Of a stretch of 64,000 bases of DNA, positions 27,409 through 35,000 are shown piece after piece; the first letter of the stretch is position 1, and every line of letters begins with the position of its first letter. Below the pieces are notes generated by a model that saw nothing but the letters and a program-made list of their open reading frames with translations, had not been told where the DNA came from and made no database searches. The translations under genes were made by a program, and so were the position numbers. This DNA comes from CAWIVH01 sp963839475 (lineage in GTDB: Bacteria; Acidobacteriota; UBA6911): the NCBI GenBank assembly GCA_963839475.1, contig CAWIVH010000013.1, positions 945,715 to 1,009,714 on the forward strand, in the 5' to 3' direction.

Positions 27409-28077
27409 ATGTCCCCAAAGCGAACACTGCAGAAACTGCCGTGGGTGCGAGTACCGCGGCAGCAAAGAAGCGACCGATCGCTGCGGCGCATCCTCGATGC
27501 CGCCGAGGAGATCATGGAGAGCAAGGATTACTCCGAGATCACGGTTGCTGAAATTGTGAAGAGAGCCCATTCATCGATCGGGGTTTTTTACTCGCGTTTC
27601 CCCGACAAACTCGCCCTTCTGCACCATCTGGACGAGCGGTTCGCCGAGGAGGCCGAGGAAGCGATCGACCACTACCTGAATTGCCGGGACTGGAAAGGCT
27701 GCACGCTTGCGCAAGCGAGCAAGGAACTCATCGAATTCCTGTGCGGGACCCACTATGCAAAAAGGGGAATGCTGAAATCGATTATCCTCCAGGTCAGATT
27801 ACACCCGAATCAGCGTTTTCAGCAGGCCGGGAGACGGCTCATCAGCGCTTTGGATCGCATGGCCGGATTCCTCCATCGATGGAGGGATGAGATCGCCGAT
27901 CCGAATCCGGAGCGCGCGTTGCGCATGGCCCTGGTCATGGTGATTTCCACCATCCGCGATTACCTGGTCTTCTCGGAAACCACGCTATACCGGGACTTCA
28001 TCGGGATCGATCTTGATGAATTTCCGGCAGCCCTGAATCAAACGTTCCTGCACATGATCCGGGCACGATGCAGCTGA
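27409..28077 (+). CDS. TetR-family transcriptional repressor
   Basis: A 222-residue protein with an N-terminal TetR helix-turn-helix at about residues 20-66 (RSLRRILDAAEEIMESKDYS, EITVAEIVKRAHSSIGVFYS, RFPDKLALLHHL). The C-terminal domain is alpha-helical and ligand-specific, with no recognisable subtype. GAGGAGATGG lies upstream. Being second in a two-gene operon with the membrane serine hydrolase and a palindrome in front of both, it probably represses that operon; the inducer is unknown. Island repeat B begins about 50 bp after its stop. Confidence 0.9.
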   Translation: MSPKRTLQKLPWVRVPRQQRSDRSLRRILDAAEEIMESKDYSEITVAEIVKRAHSSIGVFYSRFPDKLALLHHLDERFAEEAEEAIDHYLNCRDWKGCTLAQASKELIEFLCGTHYAKRGMLKSIILQVRLHPNQRFQQAGRRLISALDRMAGFLHRWRDEIADPNPERALRMALVMVISTIRDYLVFSETTLYRDFIGIDLDEFPAALNQTFLHMIRARCS

Positions 28078-28128
28078 CTTTTCGGAAACAACCGCGGTGG
28101 GCTGCGCTAAGCCCGCGCAGTACGTATC

Positions 28129-28288
28129 TAATGACTGGTCCGGATCCGGGCCTGCCTGTGAATGTCCGGCAGGGTTCAGGGATGGATGGAAGCCGGATGG
28201 AATTTGCGGGTTTTGTGGCATTGGTGAACCTGTGCGAAAGCAAGTGAACCCTTGGGCGGGGAGTTCGAATCCTCTCGTCCCGACCACC
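28129..28288 (+). repeat. Repeat family B, copy 1, ending in tRNA-Pro 3' end (candidate att site 3)
   Basis: About 160 bp, almost identical to 31752-31910: TAATGACTGGTCCGGATCCG, CCGGCAGGGTTCAGGGATGG, GGTGAACCTGTGCGAAA, then TTCGAATCCTCTCG and TCCCGACCACC (28264-28288; one change from the tRNA). The tRNA-derived part is only the last 25 bp. Confidence 0.8.
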
Positions 28289-28293
28289 TCCTC

Positions 28294-28694
28294 TCTGCCG
28301 AGATCCGCTTGATTCATGAGCTGCCCGAACCGCAAACACACGAATCGCATCAGCCGCCTCAGATCGGGTAACGAGGCAACAGCGGATATTTCCTGCAGAT
28401 CGCGCTCGAGATATGTGCGGGTATAGCCATCGAACCAAATGGCTTGACCGGGGCTGTCTTTGATTTCCAGCGCCGGGATTGGATAGCCCCCTTTTCTCAC
28501 TGCTGGTCGCCAATCCTCCTGCGGAATCTTCTGCGAAGCAACCAGGTCGAGCCAATTGCGGTCCCTGGCTGCGAGCAGCTCATCCCAGATCCCGGCCCGG
28601 CCAAGCCCGAGCTTTTCCCGCCGCGTCATAGGCCACAACGTAAGATAGCTCGCACCACCACGGGCATCACACGGGCGCTCCGGATGAGGGATGC
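28294..28694 (-). pseudogene. DUF4143-type AAA ATPase fragment
   Basis: The minus strand reads LTLWPMTRREKLGLGRAGIW, then IWFDGYTRTYLERDLQEISA and LRRLMRFVCLRFGQLMNQAD, followed by LGRE. This is the middle of ATP-binding proteins with a C-terminal DUF4143 domain (family pattern YVxTYLERDVRxLxxIxDLxxF, then NxxxLAxxxGVSxxTV). The P-loop half and the C-terminus are missing. Homology stops exactly where the tRNA-Pro-derived sequence at 28288 begins, marking a junction. Confidence 0.75.
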
Positions 28695-28769
28695 AGAGAC
28701 GAGTCGCGGCAGAGGTTTCATGATATGAATGATAATCATTCATACCACGAATTGCATTCGCGGATGCGC

Positions 28770-28975
28770 ATGGAAGGCCGGCACTGCGCCCCAAAGCTGC
28801 GTCTGGCTGCGCGGTTTCGTTGCATAAGGCGTCTCGAATTGAGGCGCAGAAGTAATAGGCGACATATTGCATCTGATCAGAATCCGTCGAAGGCAACGCA
28901 GGGCTGGCAACGGCAGTCGGATCCACAAGCCTCGCCAGGATGAGGCAGCTTATTCCGCCCATTCATCGGATGCCA
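28770..28975 (+). repeat. Repeat family A, copy 4
   Basis: Contains GCTGCGCGGTTTCGTTGCAT, TTGAGGCGCAGAAGTAATAG, GCGACATATTGCATCTGATC, GTCGGATCCACAAGCCTCGC and GGCAGCTTATTCCG. Retains the long middle part lost in copy 3; lacks the GTGTGTAGT tail. Confidence 0.65.
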
Positions 28976-29015
28976 AAGTAATGGCTTTCGATAAAATGAT
29001 CGGGAGGGAAATCTG

Positions 29016-29728
29016 ACGGGCACTGCCCTCTGATTCGGAGCAGGGTTACTGCCAGCCCGTGATTTTGCAGGTGGGAGGAATCCGGCAATCAATCATCTGG
29101 CACCTCATTGCGGTGGCTTCACTCGATCCCGCAATGGGAAAGGTCCTCTGGCAGCAGCCTTTTTCCATCAACATGGGCATGACCCTGGCCACCCTGGTCC
29201 TCAGCGGATCGCCCCTGCTGGTTTCTTCTTTTTACTACAGCTCGATGTTTCTCGACCTCGTGGGAGCAGGGGTCAGGTTTCTCTGGAAGGGCAAAAGCAA
29301 CAGCGAGATCGATACCGACGGATTGCATGCTGTGATCATCACGCCGGTCATCGATGGGATTAAATCTATGGCATATGCAGCTATGGGCGACTTCGTTGCC
29401 TGAATCTGAAGACTGGAGCGCGCGTTTCGGAAACGCTGGAGGCGATGAAGGAGAAGGCGCGCTGGACGTGCGGCCATTTCTTACGCCAGGGTAACCGCTA
29501 CTTTATCAATAATGACCGAGGCGAGTTGATCATTGTGCAGCTTTCCCCGCAGGGCTATCAGGAGATCAGCCGAACCCATCTCATCCGGCCTACTTCTAAT
29601 TCCGGCAACCGCTGCGAACTGGGGGCGATGAACTGAGCCCATCCTGATTACGCATAACGCCGTATCGTCGCCAGGAATGCTGCAGTGATCATTTCCGTGT
29701 CGTTGAAAAAACGGCAATGAAAAGCGGA
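29016..29728 (+). pseudogene. PQQ-like beta-propeller protein, C-terminal remnant
   Basis: Successive frames give YCQPVILQVGG, VASLDPAMGKVLWQQPF, LLVSSFYYSSMFLDLVGAGV, KSNSEIDTDGLHAVIITPVI, then after a frameshift at about 29370 GQ/GDF and LNLKTGARVSETLEAMKEKA, GNRYFINNDRGELIIVQLSP and LIRPTSNSGNRCELGAMN with a TGA where relatives continue WAHPAYANR. The pattern is that of secreted PQQ-binding-like propeller proteins common in Acidobacteria and Planctomycetes. At least one indel and two stops; no N-terminal half. Confidence 0.75.
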
Positions 29729-29839
29729 CATCCCTCCTCCCTGTATCAATATCAGTGACGTCCCACTGAACTGCACCCTTACTCTGCGACAGAGAAATTA
29801 GGGGCAGAATCATTAAATTATTACGGGGATGGGGATGTG

Positions 29840-29867
29840 GGGGAAGGGATCAGCCGATCCCTTCCCC
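29840..29867 (+). terminator. Perfect 12-bp hairpin
   Basis: GGGGAAGGGATC-AGCC-GATCCCTTCCCC. Very stable stem with a 4-nt loop between the PQQ remnant and the IS3-like scrap; no T-run on either side, so terminator function is uncertain. Confidence 0.5.
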
Positions 29868-29876
29868 GGCACTCAG

Positions 29877-29955
29877 AAGTCTCGCACACTCCTGATTTCA
29901 CCGCACCTGCTTCGTAATCCATGGGTGATTTGTAGCCCAGTTTCGAGTGCCAGCG
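29877..29955 (-). mobile_element. IS3-family transposase 3' scrap
   Basis: The minus strand reads RRWHSKLGYKSPMDYEAGAV, the C-terminal signature of IS3-type OrfB transposases (RRHSxLGYxSPxxYE). Only about 25 codons survive. Confidence 0.55.
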
Positions 29956-29983
29956 CCGGCCGATGTCGATGCTGGTGTCACTG

Positions 29984-30580
29984 TCAGTTGAAGTCGATCT
30001 TTACGTGCCTCAGGGTGCCGTGGGTTTCCGTTGCCTGGTAAATAAACGTCCCTCCGTCATCCAGGTAACCAAAGGCGACAATGTCTGTCATAGTCTGTTG
30101 GGCTGCTTGGGAGGGATGGAGTGTTTCGGTGTAAAACGCCGCTTCACCTTTCAACAGTGAGCCCAAACCCTCCAGCTCGCCAATCGTCAGATTATTGTCT
30201 GCGATCGCATCTTCCAGATCCGACCACTTAACAAACCAAACCGGCATAGTCTGGCCCCGAACGAGTTGCAGTCGTGATTGAATGGGGGGGTCAAAAGGGC
30301 CGCCCCTATAAATCCCGAAGCCAACCAGGTAGGGTTCCGGTGTTGCGTTGCATCCGAAAGCCGCAGGAGCATCGAAGAAATCCAGCAGGTTGAAGTCGAC
30401 CCGGACGCACGAAGGCGGCCGATAGAATGCGATCGCAGCCCATTCACCATCGGTGTGTATGAGACCGCGCTCAAGCCGTGCGTAGAAGGGTACATCATTG
30501 CTTGTCTGAGAGTTGCGCTCAGCACCCTGGACCACTCCCGCCATGGCTAGAGCGAGAGTGAACAACATTTTTATGTTCAT
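29984..30580 (-). CDS. Hypothetical secreted protein
   Basis: A 198-residue protein with a signal peptide (MNIKMLFTLALAMAGVVQG). The mature part is soluble, with a Pro/Cys motif (YRPPSCVRVDFNLLDFFD) and one further Cys. No family recognised. AAGGTGA precedes ATG 30580. It is the only apparently intact gene in the third accreted unit. It ends within about 30 bp of the transposase scrap. Confidence 0.7.
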   Translation of the reverse strand: MNIKMLFTLALAMAGVVQGAERNSQTSNDVPFYARLERGLIHTDGEWAAIAFYRPPSCVRVDFNLLDFFDAPAAFGCNATPEPYLVGFGIYRGGPFDPPIQSRLQLVRGQTMPVWFVKWSDLEDAIADNNLTIGELEGLGSLLKGEAAFYTETLHPSQAAQQTMTDIVAFGYLDDGGTFIYQATETHGTLRHVKIDFN

Positions 30581-30904
30581 ATGTCACCTTTCGTTTGGCA
30601 GGCGCTATGTGCCTGCTGGAGTAAAAGTGGTCTTGGCGGCCCATTCCCCTTGAAAGGAAGGGGCTGCCGCATTCCTGTGCAAGGGTGGCTAAACAAATCG
30701 ACCGTTGGTGTCCACACTCGCAGCCGAGGTGTTTTGATATCCGTCCGAATGTGGCGCCATCGCCGAGCGGCGTCCCCAACGTCTAAAGGGGATTGGTTCG
30801 AACAAGATATCGCTCAATTCAATTATTCTCGGTCCCGCAGAGAGCGTGGTGCCTGGGCTTGATCGCCTGCATCCTGATCTGGAATAAACTGCTGGCCAAA
30901 CTGC

Positions 30905-31264
30905 GTGATGGACCCCACTAGTACCACCCTGTGGCACTACACTTACTTTGATTATCGTTTGTTTGTCAAGGGAAATGTTGGATTGTGGATTGGGGTCAGA
31001 CCTGCCGAAAGTCAAGGTTCCCCCAAGATAACGACTCATGGACCCTCGGCACCGATCGCGAGTCTCCATTCCTTCGATCCGATCCTTGAGGAGGTTATGG
31101 AATTGCCATTCCCCGCAGGTTACCGGGAGTATATGAATCTGCAGGTGGAGAAACTGGCAAAGCTGCATGCGGCACGGATTGAAAAGGACAAGGATATCAG
31201 TGGCAGACGACCGGCCGTTGACTCGGCAAACTCAGATTCTGCCGGCATACACGAGACAGGCTGA
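30905..31264 (+). CDS. Possible small hypothetical protein
   Basis: A 119-residue open frame. The middle (DPILEEVMELPFPAGYREYM, then NLQVEKLAKLHAARIEKDKD) has plausible helical, amphipathic composition, but there is no clear ribosome-binding site and I recognise no family. It may be a chance frame or a remnant. The surrounding 30581-31532 shows no other gene. Confidence 0.3.
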   Translation: MMDPTSTTLWHYTYFDYRLFVKGNVGLWIGVRPAESQGSPKITTHGPSAPIASLHSFDPILEEVMELPFPAGYREYMNLQVEKLAKLHAARIEKDKDISGRRPAVDSANSDSAGIHETG

Positions 31265-31532
31265 CGATGATTTTATTTTTATCTAACGATTATAAGACCG
31301 AAGGCTCCGAATCCGGAAATAGGGATCAGATGATTGCTATCGGTGCAAAAAACAGTTAAGACAATATCGAGCTGAAAGGGGTGGGGGAAAGCTCATGAGA
31401 ATCTAGTGGGTGAAAGGTCGTGAGAATCCACACCGGAGGCTGAGAGCGAGAGGTCACTGGATTAGATTGGACTCTGTAAAGTCGCCGAGCCTTCCGCCAA
31501 GTGCATGCGGCTTTGGATGGTTTTTGAAACTG

Positions 31533-31757
31533 AAATAGGCAGGGGTGTTTCCAAAAGCCGCGGCAGTTGCGGGATTCTGGTGTATAAGCGTCTCAAGTTG
31601 AGGCGCAGACGTTTTAGGCGACCGATAGCCTTTTGTCGGGAACTAAGGAAGGGCACGCACGGCGGGTGACGGCGGTCGGATCCAGAAACCTCGCCGCGGA
31701 TGGGGCAGCTTATCCTGACTTTTCATGGGAACGCCAAGTGTAGTGCGTGTGTAATGA
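31533..31757 (+). repeat. Repeat family A, copy 5, joined to repeat B
   Basis: From AATAGGCAGGGGTG and TCCAAAAGCCGC through CTCAAGTTGAGGCGCAGACG, GGCACGCACGGCGG and GGTCGGATCCAGAAACCTCG to GTGTAGTGCGTGTGTAATGA. It is the most complete copy and passes directly into repeat B, showing that A and B can form one unit of about 375 bp. Confidence 0.75.
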
Positions 31758-31910
31758 CTGGTCCGGATCCGGGCCTGCCTGTGAATATCCGGCAGGGTTC
31801 AGGGATGGATGGAAGCCGGATGGATTTGCGGGTTTTGCGGCATTGGTGAACCTGTGCGAAAACAGGTAAATCCTTGGGCGGAGAATTCGAATCCTCTCCC
31901 CCCGACCACC
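31752..31910 (+). repeat. Repeat family B, copy 2, ending in tRNA-Pro 3' end (candidate att site 4)
   Basis: Near-identical to 28129-28288 over about 160 bp. Ends TTCGAATCCTCTCC then CCCCGACCACC (31886-31910), one change from the tRNA end. It marks the right edge of the accessory block. Confidence 0.8.
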
Positions 31911-32055
31911 TCCCTCCCGATTTGCATTCACCTTAGAACCGATCCGCTTGGAGGTCCCCTGCGCTCCCGGTGGATACCTGCATATAGAATGCTCCACCGG
32001 CGGCGATTTGTTTTCAAATCAAGTCATGGAGTTGGCAAATGATATTACTGATCAA

Positions 32056-35000
32056 TCAGGGGATAGGGCCGCGTATAGCCCGGATTCTGTGATTGGCTTG
32101 ATCAGCGACAAAGAGATTGCCGTGAGTGTCTATTGCCAGGGCACTGGGCCACATCAGCTTTGCTGCTCCTGCCGGCCCGCCATCACCTGAGAAGCCCCAC
32201 ACCCCTGTTCCGGCAACGGTGGTAATTATTCCGGTGTTCGCTGCTACCTTATAAATTTTGGCACCAGATGTTTCGGCAATGAACAAATTTCCTGTGTTAT
32301 CCACTGCCACTGCTGAAAGTTGGCCGAGTGCGGCCTGAGTTGCAGGAATTCCGCCGCCGGATCCGGTGCCGCCGCCGGCAACAGTGGTGATCACACTCGT
32401 TGATGCTGCTACTTTTCGGACACGACGGTTGAAGAAATCAGCTATATAGAGATTGCCTAACCCATCTGCCGAGACCCCATAAGGTTCCTTTATTGTCGCC
32501 AATATCGCCGGACCTCCATCGCCTGAGAATCCATAGGCGCTGGTTCCGGCTACTGTGCTGATGATTCCGCCGGGCGCGGCTACTTTCCTGATTATCGGAT
32601 CCGATGGGGCAATGTATAGGTTACCCGCAGAATCAAAAGCGATTCCATTGGGGTAACCTATCGCCGCATTTGACGCAGGGATGCCGTCATTGGATATCGA
32701 ACCGCCTCCAGCAATTGTGGATATGATTCCTGTTCCAGCAGCGACTTTGCGAATGCGCATGTTCCAATGGTCCGCCAGAAACAGGTTGTCCGCCGAATCA
32801 ATGGCGAGTCCATAGGGGATCGAAATCATTGCCGATGTGGCGGGACCGCCATCTCCCGAATAGCCTTGTTCACCGGTTCCAGCAGTCGCGATCATGATTC
32901 CGGTTCCAACAGCGACTCTCCAAACACGGCAATTGGAATCGGATATGAAGACATTGTCTTTGGAGTCGACAGCTACTCCCTGAGGATCGCGCAGTTTCGC
33001 CGAGGCTGCCGGCCCGCCTTCGTTCGGAATTTGCGTTTCTCCCGTTCCGGCAATAGTGGCAATTATCCCGGTTGCTAAAGTGACGCAGCGAATTCGCCGA
33101 TTTTCCGAATCTGCTACAAAGATCGTGCCGTCAGAAGCCACACCCACTCCATAGGGGTTACGGAATTTCGCGGCAAGTGCAGGACCATCATCACCGGAAT
33201 ATCCTTTGCCGCCATCCCCGGCCACGGTTGAAATCAGTCCTGTTGCGGTTGCGATTTTTCGAATGCGCTGGTTGCCTGAATCCGTAAAATACAGGTTCCC
33301 GGAAGTATCAAACGACATACCATACGGCCAGGAGAGCTTTGACGACAGTGCGGGACCATTGTCTCCGGAGAATCCGGCCGTACCTGTTCCAGCAAAAGTA
33401 TTTATGATTCCATTCTGAACGTTTACCTTGCGTATCCGGAAATTCTCGGTATCCGCGACATATAGGTTATCCATTGAATCAACAGCTACACCCTTCGGCC
33501 TGCCGAGGCCGGCTTCAATGGCGAGTCCGCCGTCCCCTGAATATTCGAACTTGCCGTTACCGGCAACCGTTGTAATAATCCCGCTTGTGGCAGAAACCTT
33601 CCGGACTCGGTTGTTCCAATAGTCCGCGATATACAAGTCACCTGTAGAGTTTATGGCCACTCCATAGGGCCGATACAATCCAGCCTGATTTGCCGGACCG
33701 TTGTCTCCCGAAAACCCGAATTGTCCGTTTCCGGCCGCCGTGGAAATAATTCCACTTCCCAAGGACACCTTTCGAATCCTGCAATTTTCCGTGTCAGCGA
33801 CAAATAAATTTCCCCTAGAATCCACAGCCACGCCATTAGGCCGATTGAGGTTAGCCGCAATCGCCGGAAGGCCGTCACCTGAAAAACCCTCGGTTCCTGT
33901 TCCGGCGACCGAGGTGATGATTCGTGATCCGGAGGAGATCTTCCGCACACGATGATTTGCCGTATCGGCGACAAACACGTTGCCCGAAGCATCCACTGCA
34001 ATAGAGGATGGATTGTTAAGAAGTGCAAGGGTTGGTGCACCCCCATCTCCAATGAAAGTCGTGCCGCCTGCAATCGTGGTTATGTAGCCAGGTGGCATCG
34101 AATTCAGCGGAACCGGCTCTATCAAGAATGACCTCTGGGCCAACCCTCCCCGATTCTGAACTGTCAGCGTCCCCAATCCACTGGGCAGGGGTGGTGTCAC
34201 CAAACGGATCGTCTCCGAATCCAGAACCTCGCGAGAAGGCATGACAACTCCCGCCACGATGACAACCGATTCGCGGGAAAAATTCTTGCCCCTGATGGTT
34301 ACTTGGATTCCTCCGGTTGTTACGGCCTTCCCGGGCGCGATACTCGAAATTTCAGGCGTACCGTATTTGATCTGTTGTGCCGATAAAAGGCCGCCGGAGA
34401 CAAACAGTTTTCCATCCTGTGCAATGGCGATGCCGCTCGGGTTCGGCAAGGTCCCATCCTGTACGGCGGGCACTACATCACCACTTTGCAGGATCAGTCT
34501 TAACCTGCCAACCCTCGTCTCACTGACGAAAATGTTCCCCGACGGATCCACCGCTACGCCGTTCGGTTCGCTGAAGATGGGCGACGCCAGGGAACTGGTT
34601 GCCCCCGTCCTGGCTTCACCCTCCACACCAGAAACACTGATGAGATTCGTGCGAATAGTCTCGACTGCTCCGTTCTCCTTTACTCGCCTGATCGATCCAT
34701 TCCCCGAATCTGCGACGATCACACTGGTTCCCGGCGGCGGCAGGCCCTTGCTTTCCCGGTCCAGTTGCTGTGCAATAGTCTCAGTTACCACAGCAATTCC
34801 GGCGGGCGCATTAAAGCGTGCTTGCTCTTTAGAACCGTCGGCATTCCCAGCAATCCCTGCTTTCCCGGCTATTGTTTCAACTGTGCCACCCGCGAGGTCG
34901 ATTCTTCGTATAGTGTGATTTCCGGAATCTGTAACCCATAAATAGCCACGAGTATCTAATGCCACTCCTCCCGGCTTGTTGAATGCCGCATCTTTCAGGG

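Noticed and set aside
32056..34100. CRISPR-like regular repeats
   Set aside because: The 168-bp periodicity is the coding sequence of NHL blades within one open frame; repeats are diverged and there are no short identical repeats with unique spacers.
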